Positions 34,661 to 44,500 of a stretch of DNA of 64,000 nt are shown here, in pieces; the stretch's first letter is position 1, and every line of letters starts with the position of its first letter. Both the position numbers and the translations under genes were made by a program. Source of the DNA: Marinagarivorans cellulosilyticus (lineage in GTDB: Bacteria > Pseudomonadota > Gammaproteobacteria > Pseudomonadales > Cellvibrionaceae); the NCBI RefSeq assembly GCF_021655555.1, contig NZ_AP023086.1, positions 3,626,685 through 3,690,684 of the forward strand, in the 5' to 3' direction. A model generated the notes under the pieces. The model was not told where the DNA came from and searched no databases. It was given only the letters and a program-made list of their open reading frames with translations.

Positions 34661-35851
34661 ATGACGCTGCGAGTTACCGAAGTTTTTTGTGCTTTTTTAA
34701 AGCTAGGCTTAACGGCGTTTGGCGGCCCCGTAGCGCATATCGGTTATTTTTATAAAGACTTTGTTGAGCGCAAGCAATGGTTAACCGAGCAGCAATTTGC
34801 GCAGCTACTCGGTATTTGCCAATTGCTACCAGGCCCTGCAAGTAGCCAGCTTGGCTTTTGCATTGGCCTTATGAGTGCAGGGTGGGCAGGCGGCCTAGTA
34901 GCGTTTACGGCTTTTACTTTGCCGTCGGTGTTATTGCTGCTGGCTTTTTCTGTACTGCTGCCAGTGTTATCGAGTACGGCTGGCCAAGCTGCGTTGCACG
35001 GCTTAAAAATCGTCGCTTTTGCCGTGGTCGCCGATGCCGTTATATCGATGTATCAAAAACTTTGCCCCGACCGGCTGCGGGCGAGCATCGCATGCCTATC
35101 TGCTGTCGCTTTATGCGCTATAGGCTCCCTTTGGGGGCAGCTATGCGTTATAGCGGCAGGGGCCGTTGTCGGGGTTTTGTATTGCCAAACTTCAGACTTT
35201 AATACAAAGGCTGCACCCGTTGTACGCGTTGGTTATGGCAAAACCACAGGTACGATTTTACTTGTGGCGTTTTTGACCTTGCTCGCTGCTTTGTCTTTGC
35301 TGCAATACACAGGTAATAGCTGGCTTTCGCTGGCCCATAGCTTTTACTCGATAGGTGCGCTTGTTTTTGGAGGCGGCCATGTAGTACTGCCATTACTTAA
35401 CGACGCGCTCGTGCCTACAGGGCAGCTAACACCAGAGGCCTTTATGGCCGGCTATGGTGCATCACAGGCTATTCCTGGACCAATGTTTTCCTTTGCTGCC
35501 TACCTTGGTGCTCTAATAGCCCCTGAAGGGAGTGCTTTGCTGGGGGCTGGCGTGGCGCTTGTATTCATTTTTCTGCCAGGCTTTTTACTGCTGGCTGGTA
35601 TTTTACCGTTGTGGCAGCGCATTGCGCATGTGGAACGGGTAAACAATGCCATGGCAGGCATCAACGCGGCTGTTGTAGGCGTGCTCGGCGCCGCTCTCTA
35701 CGACCCCGTTTTTACCTCAGCCGTGTTGGGGCCGCTTGATATGGCGCTTGGGCTCTTGGCAATAGCCACCTTACGGCTTTGGCAGCTGCCTGTAATGCTG
35801 ATGATTGCAGGTTGTGTCTTGCTATCGGTAGCGGCAGCTGTACTTCTGTAG
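34661..35851 (+). CDS. chrA: Chromate transporter, long-chain CHR family
   Basis: A 396-residue inner-membrane protein with two homologous CHR halves. The first has LKLGLTAFGGPVAHIGYF and LLPGPASSQLGFCIG; the second has FYSIGALVFGGGHVVLPLL and SQAIPGPMFSFAAYLGA. About 10-12 membrane segments are visible. ChrA exports chromate driven by the proton gradient in some bacteria, though many members have not been tested. Start is either the GTG at 34655 or the ATG at 34661; I chose the ATG, as MTLRVTEVFCAF fits the family. It lies about 35 bp after the Hsp70 gene and may be co-transcribed, though no functional link is evident. Confidence 0.88.
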   Translation: MTLRVTEVFCAFLKLGLTAFGGPVAHIGYFYKDFVERKQWLTEQQFAQLLGICQLLPGPASSQLGFCIGLMSAGWAGGLVAFTAFTLPSVLLLLAFSVLLPVLSSTAGQAALHGLKIVAFAVVADAVISMYQKLCPDRLRASIACLSAVALCAIGSLWGQLCVIAAGAVVGVLYCQTSDFNTKAAPVVRVGYGKTTGTILLVAFLTLLAALSLLQYTGNSWLSLAHSFYSIGALVFGGGHVVLPLLNDALVPTGQLTPEAFMAGYGASQAIPGPMFSFAAYLGALIAPEGSALLGAGVALVFIFLPGFLLLAGILPLWQRIAHVERVNNAMAGINAAVVGVLGAALYDPVFTSAVLGPLDMALGLLAIATLRLWQLPVMLMIAGCVLLSVAAAVLL

Positions 35852-36065
35852 CGGGCAGCACCTCGTTTTAGCTTATGCCTATATTCTTGTGCCGGTATTC
35901 ATATTTTAACGGCCATTATTCCAGCGGCTCCTTTTTTGCGTTAAACTCCTCGTTATGGCTGTTTGAGCGCGTGATTAATGCTTAAATACTAAGAATTTGC
36001 TTATTTTTTAGATAATAATGCTTGCCGGTATGGCTAAGCTATAAGCCCGACAAGGCGATAAATTG

Positions 36066-37226
36066 ATGTCAGATTTTTATCGGAAAACCGCTGTGGTATT
36101 TTCGACCTTATTCTTGTTCTCGGCAATTGTAGCCGTTATCTGTATTAAACAGTCGTACCTTGAGGTGCTACTTTTTCCCGCACAAAATAGCGATTTGAAA
36201 TGGTTTGCCTCTGCTCATTCAGATAGCCAAACGAATGGCGAGTCTACTGTGGTACTCCATGAAAAAGAAGAGCGCCTTAGTTACAGTTTTATGTTATCGC
36301 CAGCAGCGCCGGCACCTTATGCGGGAGTTAGCTTAGCGCTGGGCTCGCTCGAACCATTCAAGCCCTCAATTGATTTGTCCATGTATTCAACGCTTACCTT
36401 TAATGCGGCATGCGATACTGCCAGCACGCTAACGGTGACTGTCAATACGTTGGATTCAAGCATTACGGTCCCTGATGATCCTTTAAGTTATCGGCCGGCC
36501 GTTGCGCACTTTTCGTGTAAAGCCGGCGGTAGTAACGCCGATATTGACTTACGGCGCTTAGAAGTACCGAGCTGGTGGCTAAGGGCACAACAAATAGACT
36601 TGGCCAACAGACAATATTTTTTGGCTAAGGCAAGCCATATGAATTTTGGTATCTCCAGCCAAACGCCAATGCACCAAACCACGCAAGTGATTATTGAACG
36701 CTTGCGCTTGCAAGGGCGAGCCTGGGCGTGGGTTTTCTCTTTAATTGCGGTACTCGTTGTAATTTGGGCAGGGTTTATTTTTTGGTGGCTGAAATTCTAT
36801 ACGCAATCGATGATTGAAATGTTAAGCGAGAAATCAAAAAATGACGAGCAGCTTTATGTGAAGCGGGAATTAAAATTGGAGTCGCAGGGTGATAAAAATA
36901 AAAATGCTGTGCTCGCTTATATGTCGGAGCAATATACCAACCCAGAGCTTAATGTTGAGCTGGCTGTTTCTGCATTAGGCATAAATCGTAGTAAAATGAA
37001 TGCCATTTTAAAAGAAGTTGTTGGATTAACGTTTAGTGCTTACCTTAACAAATTGCGGTTGATAGAAGCCGCTAGGCTATTGGCTGAAAGCGAAAGCATA
37101 AACGTAGCAGAAATTGCTTATAGCGTCGGCTACAACAATGTTTCTTATTTTAACAAACTCTTTAAAGATGAGTACTCTTGCACACCTAAAGTCTATAAGT
37201 CGTTACTACAATCAGAAAGTGCTTAG
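36066..37226 (+). CDS. Membrane-anchored AraC-family regulator, copy A
   Basis: A 386-residue protein. Membrane segment 1 is at about 10-32 (VFSTLFLFSAIVAVICI). A periplasmic domain of about 190 residues carries a discoidin-like beta pattern and two cysteines. Membrane segment 2 is at about 222-244 (WVFSLIAVLVVIWAGFIFWW). A cytoplasmic linker and an AraC double helix-turn-helix (about 285-382, ending EIAYSVGYNNVSYFNKLFKDEYSCTP) complete it. It should sense something in the periplasm and switch genes directly, like one-component regulators of sugar loci. A TTG precedes, but ATG at 36066 is the better start. It is convergent with a paralogue, separated by 3 nt. Ligand unknown. Confidence 0.85.
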   Translation: MSDFYRKTAVVFSTLFLFSAIVAVICIKQSYLEVLLFPAQNSDLKWFASAHSDSQTNGESTVVLHEKEERLSYSFMLSPAAPAPYAGVSLALGSLEPFKPSIDLSMYSTLTFNAACDTASTLTVTVNTLDSSITVPDDPLSYRPAVAHFSCKAGGSNADIDLRRLEVPSWWLRAQQIDLANRQYFLAKASHMNFGISSQTPMHQTTQVIIERLRLQGRAWAWVFSLIAVLVVIWAGFIFWWLKFYTQSMIEMLSEKSKNDEQLYVKRELKLESQGDKNKNAVLAYMSEQYTNPELNVELAVSALGINRSKMNAILKEVVGLTFSAYLNKLRLIEAARLLAESESINVAEIAYSVGYNNVSYFNKLFKDEYSCTPKVYKSLLQSESA

Positions 37227-37229
37227 CTG

Positions 37230-38375
37230 CTAGTCGTAGAGTTGTTTAAAGGTTTTTGGGGTGCAACCGTACTCAGCCTTAAACAACTTACTAAAATAGG
37301 AGACATTGTTATAACCAACCGAGTAGGCGATTTCGGCGATTGTGGCCGATTTATTCTTGGTTAAAAGCCTTGCAGCTTCGGTTATGCGTAGCTTATTTAA
37401 GTAGGTGTTAAAGGTAAGGCTTAACTCTGTTTTTAAAATCTCGTTGATTTTCGTCCTATTAATGCCCAGTTTGCCACAGGCCATATCTAGGCTTATTTCT
37501 GGGCTGGCATACTCGGTAGCCATAAAGCGCAAGACGTCGCTAACTTCTTTATTTTTTTGTGGGTTAATGGTTAGCTCTTTATAGGCAATAATTTGGCGAT
37601 CCTTTTTTACTTTCTCCCTAAGGTCTAGGGTCAAAAAATAGACGTAGCGTTTTATCACCCAAAAGGCGAAAACTAGCCATAACAATGCAGTTGCAGCCAA
37701 CGTAAAATAAAAGTACTGCCGTTTTCTCCCACTTAAACGTACATCTTTTATTTTTATGTCCAATTGCGTATCTCGCGGGCTTTGCAAGGAATTTACAATA
37801 CTGAATCGGTAGGCGCGTGTTAAATCATAGGCTTGTTTAGATAGCTCTAAACGGTATTCGTTAAACCACCAGACGGGGGTTACAAGTGAAGCGAGCCGAA
37901 TTTTAATTAGCTGCCAACTGGCATCGCATGAAAAGAACGTTGAGTTAACGCGCTGGGTAGGATTTTGTTGCGGCAAAGTAATTTCGGGGTCATGCGTAAA
38001 TACGTTAAAAAGCAGTACATTTTGCGGCGTGCAAGTAATATTGAAATCGATGCTGTCGTAAGGCGTTAGATCTATAGCGCTATCTGTATTGCCATCGTTG
38101 CCAAACTTAAAGGTGTAGGCGGTATAGGGGAACTCCTGGGTCGCAGGCAAATAGGATTCGTACTCAATAAACTCAGAATTTGGCTTTAGCTGTAAGACGG
38201 AGCCCTGGGCCGCATCAATTTGCTCGGTGATTGGAGACCAAGGAATATCGCTATCGCTACCGACATTAAGTTTAGCGCTAATATAAGAGGCCTTATAGCC
38301 GACACAGAGGCCTACGAGCGATATAGCAAATAGTGCTACCCCAGAATAAAGTGCGGTTTTATAAAACTTATACAT
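37230..38375 (-). CDS. Membrane-anchored AraC-family regulator, copy B
   Basis: A 381-residue paralogue of the gene on the other side of 37228. It has the same plan: membrane segment at about 8-28, periplasmic sensor to about 215, second membrane segment at about 222-242 (FYFTLAATALLWLVFAFWVI), cytoplasmic linker and C-terminal AraC domain. Its last 33 residues (EIAYSVGYNNVSYFSKLFKAEYGCTPK...) are nearly the same as copy A, while the periplasmic parts differ strongly, which suggests the two sense different signals through similar DNA-binding domains. ATG start at 38375. About 500 bp of gene-free DNA lies upstream. Confidence 0.85.
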   Translation of the reverse strand: MYKFYKTALYSGVALFAISLVGLCVGYKASYISAKLNVGSDSDIPWSPITEQIDAAQGSVLQLKPNSEFIEYESYLPATQEFPYTAYTFKFGNDGNTDSAIDLTPYDSIDFNITCTPQNVLLFNVFTHDPEITLPQQNPTQRVNSTFFSCDASWQLIKIRLASLVTPVWWFNEYRLELSKQAYDLTRAYRFSIVNSLQSPRDTQLDIKIKDVRLSGRKRQYFYFTLAATALLWLVFAFWVIKRYVYFLTLDLREKVKKDRQIIAYKELTINPQKNKEVSDVLRFMATEYASPEISLDMACGKLGINRTKINEILKTELSLTFNTYLNKLRITEAARLLTKNKSATIAEIAYSVGYNNVSYFSKLFKAEYGCTPKTFKQLYD

Positions 38376-38892
38376 AAGAAATTATCAATAGGGAGCCTGC
38401 CAGCTTACCGTTCATTATTTTGAGCCAGTATCCTTAGCTTTTGTGCGTAATGCAATTGGCTGAATGCCTTTTTGTGATTAAACAAACAGCTCGGTCGGCA
38501 AAGATCACGCAATGCCAACCCCCTTCAGTTTCCAAAGCGCCTAATTTGACGCGCGTTTCGTCACAGAATAACGGGTGTTTATTGCAGCCGAATAAAAAAA
38601 TAACGCCATAAAAATAACAAAAACAGTTTTTCGCTATAAAACTTACGTTTCTACGCGCAAGCTCAGTACCTGGTTGTTATTTTTAACACCCGACCAATGC
38701 GTATTTATAGGCTGGCAATGCACTGAAGAGCGTAAGCTTTAATAACAACGGCTATCAAGCTCAAGCTGCTATAGGTACTCAAATTAATACCGGCCCTAAA
38801 CGTAAATATTATATGCAGTGCCCACAGTAATATTGCTTATGCCAAAAATGACTTTTCATGCACGCAAAAGCTATTTACAGAGTGATCCGAAA
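38376..38892. other. Gene-free stretch upstream of AraC copy B
   Basis: No convincing gene on either strand. It is AT-rich with several A-runs around 38590-38640 and probably holds the promoter of the AraC gene at 37230-38375. I could not identify a specific site. Confidence 0.4.
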
Positions 38893-39135
38893 TTAACTTT
38901 ATTAACTTTATTAACTTTATTAACTTTATTAACTTTATTAACTTTATTAACTTTATTAACTTTATTAACTTTTGGTATGAGCCTTCGGTTGAGCATCAAA
39001 AACATATTATTTAATCGTAGGGGCGAGCAATTAAAAATCAATAAAAAGGTAAAACAAGGTCGCGAACGCGATGCTTTGCTTTCTGTATTAGCGGTTTGCG
39101 ATGGTGGTTCGGAGCCAGCTCTAATTCAAATATAG
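38818..39135 (+). CDS. Doubtful 105-residue reading frame spanning the tandem repeat
   Basis: An open frame begins at GTG 38818 (next ATG 38839) and passes through the 9-bp repeat, which translates as a long run of Leu-Thr-Leu triplets. The part after the repeat (FGMSLRLSIKNILFNRRGEQLKINKKVKQGRERD) is basic. There is no recognisable domain and no good ribosome-binding site. As the repeat unit is a multiple of three, copy-number change would not break the frame. Probably not a real gene, but recorded because the frame survives the repeat. Confidence 0.15.
   Translation: MPTVILLMPKMTFHARKSYLQSDPKLTLLTLLTLLTLLTLLTLLTLLTLLTFGMSLRLSIKNILFNRRGEQLKINKKVKQGRERDALLSVLAVCDGGSEPALIQI
38893..38973 (+). 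repeat. 9-bp tandem repeat, nine copies
   Basis: Unit TTAACTTTA repeated eight times exactly (38893-38964), then once with a final T (38965-38973). There are no point differences among the eight, which indicates recent expansion or active slippage. It lies in a gene-poor stretch between a regulator and a cell-wall enzyme gene. Confidence 0.97.
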
Positions 39136-39276
39136 CATTTAGTGTCGATGCTTTACCTACTAACTCAAGTGCGGCAACCATGGGTCTTTGGCATTATTAG
39201 CTCCTCTGCCGGCGCTGTACACGAAACTTGCCCAAGTACCGTTGCAAAAATACCAAGGGCGGCATGAGCGGCCCAG

Positions 39277-39324
39277 AAAATGATCAGTTTGCCGACCTAT
39301 TTGAGCATGACTGAATAGTTACAA
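39277..39324 (+). repeat. Dispersed ~48-bp element, copy 2
   Basis: Starts GAAAATGATCA and ends GACTGAATAGTTACA, with GAGCGGCC just upstream, as in the copy at 7395-7442. The two outer blocks are conserved and the middle is diverged. Confidence 0.45.
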
Positions 39325-39326
39325 TG

Positions 39327-39360
39327 CAACAGCGGCGGCCAAGGAAGGTTGTCGCTGTTG
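39327..39360 (-). terminator. Weak hairpin after the transglycosylase gene
   Basis: CAACAGCG (39327-39334) pairs with CGCTGTTG (39353-39360), 14 nt after the stop on the minus strand. No good T-run follows, so efficiency is uncertain. Confidence 0.4.
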
Positions 39361-39373
39361 TATAAACCGCAAG

Positions 39374-40615
39374 CTAGCCATTATTCAATACTATCGAAAG
39401 CTTTTCGAAAACCTCTTGATTGGGAAAACCATCAGCCGTTAACTGGTTTTGCAGTTGGTATTGCTGCATAGCTTTACGTGTTTTTGGCCCCCAAATCCCG
39501 TCTGGCTTCCCGATGTTGAAGCCTTTATCTGCCAGTTTTTGCTGTAAGGTTTTAAGATCTTCGTTGGTAAAGGCGTGCGGCTCGGCAGTATAGTTATCAA
39601 GCCCATGGTTAATATCAATAAGTTGATCAGCCAATAAACCTACTGCAAGTGCGTAGTTTTGTGAGTAGTTCCATTTGAGTATGATGGAAAAGTTGTCGTA
39701 TACCAAAAATGCCGGGCCTAAATGGCCCGACGGCAAAATTAGCTTTGCCTCGGTATCGTAATCAGGAAGAGGGCGCCGATAACTTTTTGTGATGCCTAAC
39801 TTTTTAAAATGACTTAAAGGATAACGAGTATCCAGGGTGACGCGACTAAAAGCAAAATTCTTGGGTAGCTCAACCTTGCGCCCCCATATTTCTTCTTTGT
39901 TCCAACCTATTTTATTTAAATAGTTTGCAGCTGACGCTAATGCATCAGGTAGGCTATCCCATACGTTTAGCTTTCCGTCGCCGTCGCCATCCACCCCATA
40001 AGTTATTAGCGTGGTAGGCATAAATTGCATGTGACCCATTGCTCCAGCCCAAGACCCCAAAAGTTGCTCTTGCTGAACGCGCCCATCATCTAATAGTGTA
40101 AATAAGTTATAGAGTTCCTGCGTGAAATACCCACTACGACGAGGGTCGCAAGCCAATGTTGCTAGTGCATTGAGTATCTCAATTTTTCCTTTGTAACCAC
40201 CGTAGTTAGTTTCCAACCCCCAAAATGCAACAATGTAGCGCGCAGGAACCCCATATTCTTTTGATAGTTTAGCCAACAGTGCAGCATGCTCGGCCAGCAT
40301 TTTTTTGCCTGTCGCTATGCGAAACTCACTAACACGCTTACGCGTGTAGCCCACAAAACTTTCGGTGAACTCTGGTTGACTGCGATCATGTTTGATCACG
40401 CGCTCAAGTGGCTTTAGATTATTGATGACATCGGTGAGTATCCAGTTTGAAAAGCCTTTCGCTTGAGCATTCTCGCGAAGAGTCGTGCGACATGCTTCAA
40501 AGGTCTTATCAGTGCTAGCTTGTTCGTCATTCGCGAACACTTCGGTACAGGATATGAGTAGCGTCACGCAAAAGATACGCAATGACTGTTGAAATAAAAG
40601 AGAGGACCAATTCAT
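39374..40615 (-). CDS. Lytic murein transglycosylase, MltB family with peptidoglycan-binding domain
   Basis: About 413 residues from the chosen ATG at 40615; the frame is open from 40645, but the signal peptide reads better from MNWSSLLFQQSLRIF. After the signal sequence comes an SLT_2/MltB catalytic domain with FWGLETNYGGYKG (catalytic Glu) and GSWAGAMGHMQFMPTT. A C-terminal PG_binding_1 domain (about 350-410, LKTLQQKLADKGFNIGKPDGIWGPKTRKAMQQYQ) follows. It would cleave the glycan strands of peptidoglycan in the periplasm to give 1,6-anhydro ends. An LISC motif near the signal peptide end could make it a lipoprotein. It is monocistronic, and the last ordinary-looking gene before the island. 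Confidence 0.9.
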   Translation of the reverse strand: MNWSSLLFQQSLRIFCVTLLISCTEVFANDEQASTDKTFEACRTTLRENAQAKGFSNWILTDVINNLKPLERVIKHDRSQPEFTESFVGYTRKRVSEFRIATGKKMLAEHAALLAKLSKEYGVPARYIVAFWGLETNYGGYKGKIEILNALATLACDPRRSGYFTQELYNLFTLLDDGRVQQEQLLGSWAGAMGHMQFMPTTLITYGVDGDGDGKLNVWDSLPDALASAANYLNKIGWNKEEIWGRKVELPKNFAFSRVTLDTRYPLSHFKKLGITKSYRRPLPDYDTEAKLILPSGHLGPAFLVYDNFSIILKWNYSQNYALAVGLLADQLIDINHGLDNYTAEPHAFTNEDLKTLQQKLADKGFNIGKPDGIWGPKTRKAMQQYQLQNQLTADGFPNQEVFEKLSIVLNNG

Positions 40616-40711
40616 TCTAAAACCAGCATTTAAGTTTGAAGGCAAGCGAGTTTATGTTGACAGCATGGATTGGTCCAGTTCAATCGTTTTGGCTGGCTAT
40701 TATTGAATTGC

Positions 40712-40729
40712 CTAGATTATCTAATCTAG
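40712..40729. promoter_or_regulatory. Perfect palindrome upstream of the transglycosylase gene
   Basis: CTAGATTA-TC-TAATCTAG: 8-bp arms with a 2-bp spacer, about 100 bp upstream of the transglycosylase start. It looks like an operator for a dimeric regulator; no regulator is nearby. Confidence 0.35.
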
Positions 40730-40772
40730 AACAAGGAAGGTATGCAGGCAGCTACACATCCGCCTCGCTATG

Positions 40773-40800
40773 TCCGATACTGTTTAGTATCGGATGTTTT
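40773..40800. terminator. Hairpin terminator
   Basis: TCCGATACT (40773-40781), loop GTTT, AGTATCGGA (40786-40794), then TGTTTT. It follows the Omp85 remnant on the minus strand, with A-rich flank on the other side, so it may serve either strand. Confidence 0.6.
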
Positions 40801-40831
40801 GCATAGAGTGGCTGGCGGGCCTATTGTCAGG

Positions 40832-41347
40832 TTAAAACTTTTCACCAATAACAATATAGAATGCGCTGTCATCCTTGCTCACGCCAACATCCACACCCAA
40901 ATTCAAATTATTGTCTTTTTGAATTTTCCATCGTATGCCAGCGCCTACACTAAGAATTATATTTTTCAGCTTACTCAAACTGCTGCCAACAGAGCCTGCC
41001 TCGTATGAAACCATAGATCCCCAGCGCGTAGAGAACTTATAGCGCCATTCAATATGCGTAGATGCAGCGGCTTCGTCTTGATATTTTGTTGTGACAAAGC
41101 CGCGCATATTTAAACTAGGTTTAAGGAAGAACGGCGTATCGCCATCGACCTCACTTGCGTTCAGGCTTAAAGCGATAATGTGGTTTGAGCTTACGGGAAG
41201 ATATTGAGAGTAATTCAATGTTGCTCGGTTGTATTCAGCGTCACTTCCCCAGCGACTGTCGTTGCGACCGAGCCAAACATCAAAAAAGCGACCCGAAGAA
41301 GGATAATAGTTATCGTCACGGTCATCGCTCGGGAATAAATTCAGTTA
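40832..41347 (-). pseudogene. Remnant of an Omp85/BamA-TamA-type outer-membrane barrel protein
   Basis: The frame is open from a stop at 41345 down to 40832 and gives LNLFPSDDRDDNYYPSSG, an Omp85-like barrel motif. It continues through LKPSLNMRGF to a typical outer-membrane C-terminus ending in Phe (YIVIGEKF). Only a TTG at 41218 could start it, which would skip the first part of the matched region. A further piece (LGAEVTFNFTELTEF) lies in a different frame at about 41351-41400, so there is a frameshift, and nothing recognisable continues past about 41440, where the transposon region begins. I read it as the C-terminal end of a barrel gene destroyed by insertion and frameshift. Confidence 0.6.
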
Positions 41348-41511
41348 GCTCAGTGAAATTAAAGGTGACCTCTGCTCCCAAATGGGAAATCCTAAACAAA
41401 ACTAGAAAAGCAACTATAGGAATTCAAAAATAACCTTTAAATACAATATGTTATATGGTTTTAGTTTTCCCGGAGCGATGCTAAAAATCGGTGTTAAATT
41501 TGGGAAAACGA

Positions 41512-41532
41512 GGAGAGTGGAGGCCACTCTCC
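41512..41532 (-). terminator. Hairpin after the Tn3 transposase gene
   Basis: GGAGAGTGG (41512-41520), loop AGG, CCACTCTCC (41524-41532): a perfect 9-bp stem 20 nt after the transposase stop, with only a short T-stretch (CGTTTTCC) downstream. Confidence 0.5.
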
Positions 41533-41552
41533 TGCAAAACTGCGAAGATCGA

Positions 41553-44500
41553 TTATTCTTTGATCAGGTCTGGATCAAGGATTTTTTGTAAATCTATCTG
41601 TTGAGAGTCTTTTAGAGAGTTCTGTGAAAAATCAAATTCGCCATGAAAGACAAAATGCTCCCAAGCCAGCATAGACGACGCCTTAATCTTTTTTAGTAGC
41701 AGGGAATATTCAATATCTGTTTTGGCTTCTGACAGACGTTTGGAGAGATACATAAAATTCCAACAAACGATGACATTTTTAAGTAGTCGCTTGCAGGTCT
41801 CTGCGATCTCCTGATCTTCTTTAATTGTCTGCACATAATCTGCCCGCCCAATGGCCAGCGCTCGATCCAGCTTGTTCCCAGCCTCACCTTTATTTAACTG
41901 GCGGTGGATGGCTTTTCGCATACCTACATCGTCGGCATACCGGAGCAAGAACAACGTTTTCGGAATACCTCCAAATGCTTTTAGTGCTTCGTAAAGAGGA
42001 TTGCTTTTTGAGTATGAATTCAATCGCTTAAAGATTTGAGACGCAGTAACTTCGCCTAGCTTGATTGATGAGCATAGACGAAGAACATCTTCCCAATTAT
42101 CAATAATTTTGTCTTTATTAATCCGCTCCTTTGGAAAGATCGGATAGCTTTTTTTCTTATAGAAAGAGGGAGTTTTGAAGGAGTATAAAACTCTCTTGCC
42201 GGGATTTTTTATGCGTGGCCCAAAGGAAAATTTCAATAAATGCGTAAGACCAAATATGGCTTCCGTGTAACCGTGACTGTCTGTGGAGTGAAGGTCTGAT
42301 TTCACTACATCATTTTTCAATAACCCATCCACCATATAGTGCGCTTCAAATTCGGCACCACTGATCACCATTGAGTAAGGGAACATTCCTCGTATATCTA
42401 TGAACGTATAGGCCGATACAACGGGGTCACGACCGCCATATTTAAATGACTTATTTGCATTGAGTGATTCATATGCGACGGTCCATTTCTGACCATCGCT
42501 TGATGTCTGCAAGCCGTAGTCTCCAATGAATACTTTGGCCAGTGGAAGTTGATTGACGAAACGAATAACGGCATCGTTTGCTCGTCTCAAATTCTCAAGC
42601 GTAAAAAAACCATTGGTCGTGGATTCCAGGGTTGCAAGTTCAATTTCTCTCGCCAATTTAGATAACTTGGGCACGCTCAAATGTTCACCTAGCGCAATTA
42701 TTCCCGCCAGGAAATTTTTATCTTCGGGTCTTGGCTTGCGGTATCGGATACTGTTGTGTTCAAACTCGTCCAGAAACCCTGAAGCGGCATTCACTGTACT
42801 TAGCGCTTCTGCTATGCGAATGTATTGATCATCCGGAAACAAAGCCACGTCGTTTTCCATCTCTGAAAGCACTTCAGTCCGAGTATTTCGTTCGTACGTT
42901 AGCTTAAATCCGCCAAGACCATCAGTCTCAATATATTCATTTATATTTTCCAGTATATGCTCGTTTGTCTCCTTGTATTGTGCATCCAGCTCAAGCTCCC
43001 AGCGCTCAACCAATTTACTAACATCTTTAAAATCATCCATGTTCGCTAAGTTTAGAATGTGATCCCGGTTTTTTTGAAAGTACTCTCGCGAGATTAAATA
43101 CTGCTCTAGCTGTCGGTAACGATTTGAGTTAACAATGCTCAGCGTTCCGTCTTTAATGGCGGCGGCAGTGTGCTTATAGAGCAGAATGCGATACAGTTTT
43201 GCGCGGAAGGAGTCTTTTGTGTCGACGTAGCCGGTTTCTGAATTCGTAAGAAACCCGACCGGGAATGTATCATCCACCTTTCCGTTTTTCGTTTGGTACT
43301 GCGATATTGCTTTTATCAGCTTGTTACTTTTCACATCACAATCGAAATTGAGCCGCCGAAGAATATCGCTACACTTGAGCTGAAGCGACGTGGCGCCTTC
43401 TTCCAAAAAAAGCATTTCAAGAGCCTGCCCGCTGATTTTATCTAAGTCCTCCTGGACATCTTTTACATGAGAGTTTACGTTTTCCGTGGATATTTTTGAC
43501 GGGCTTATCAAGCGAATCGCTTTTTCGACTTTCTCTGAATCACTCAGAATAGGGTTGTTCAGCGTTTCTTTAAGTTTCTCCACCAACGACACTAAATCAA
43601 CCGTATCCTTTACTAACGCTTGCGTATGGCCAGATTGCTCTTGGCGTTGTTTGTAGTATTCTTCTTTGGCAAGATTCTCGGCCTTGTTTACTGCTGTTTT
43701 CACCGAGGCCAGAAACGTTTCGACCAGAATATCGACCAGCTGTTGAAATTGATGAGTGATAAAAATGACAAGGTGAAGGTGCCGGTCATGATCTTTCAAG
43801 CGATTGATCTGAAAAACCTGCCGCCGGTGAACGGATAATGCGTAGCGTTTAAGTCCATCTTTTGTAAAATCCAGCTCGCTTACTATTGGAAGTGCGATAT
43901 CATAGAGCGGCTTGAGCGTATCATATATCGCGACATTCTCGCGTATTTTAGACGTCTTGGTTGACTGGTTGAGTTTCTTCAGCAACGTAATTCTGTAAGT
44001 TTCCATCTCATCATAAGTATCTTTTCCTTTTGAAAATAACGCATCAAGTTTTTGAGCACCATTGTTCGAGAGTTTATTTTTAACAACGGCAATCTGTTGG
44101 TCCATGTGCGTTTTATAGACCGACTCGACCGTGTCACAAATTGTTTTATAATCGGGTGTCTCGACTTTGTGCTCAAAGAGCCATTCGCAGACGGAAATAA
44201 AGCATTTATCGGGATTTTTCTGAGAGCGTGCGTCCGTTCTTATCAGTGGCAGCAGTGGTTGAATGGTGGTTTGATTAAATGGCTTAAAACCAAGCGCATC
44301 AATAATCATTTCTCTATGGCGATTTCTAGTGCTTGTATTGTAGCTTTCCCAGCGAAAACTTTGCTTGAGCTTCAGTCGGCCCGCTACATAGTCAACATCT
44401 TCCTGGATCGCAGAATTAAAAAATTGACCCGTGGCTTTGAAGTACCCATAGGCGACGATGATATAGACGATGTTGGCATGGCCACGAACATTCTGCGTGA

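Larger units (their letters stand above)
38974..39373. other. Gene-poor stretch after the tandem repeat
   Basis: Nothing convincing apart from the doubtful frame ending at 39135, the dispersed 48-bp element (39277-39324) and a hairpin at 39327-39360 that could end the transglycosylase transcript. Confidence 0.4.

Noticed and set aside
38893..38973. CRISPR-like repeat array
   Set aside because: The units are directly adjacent 9-mers without spacers, and no cas genes are present, so it is a simple tandem repeat.
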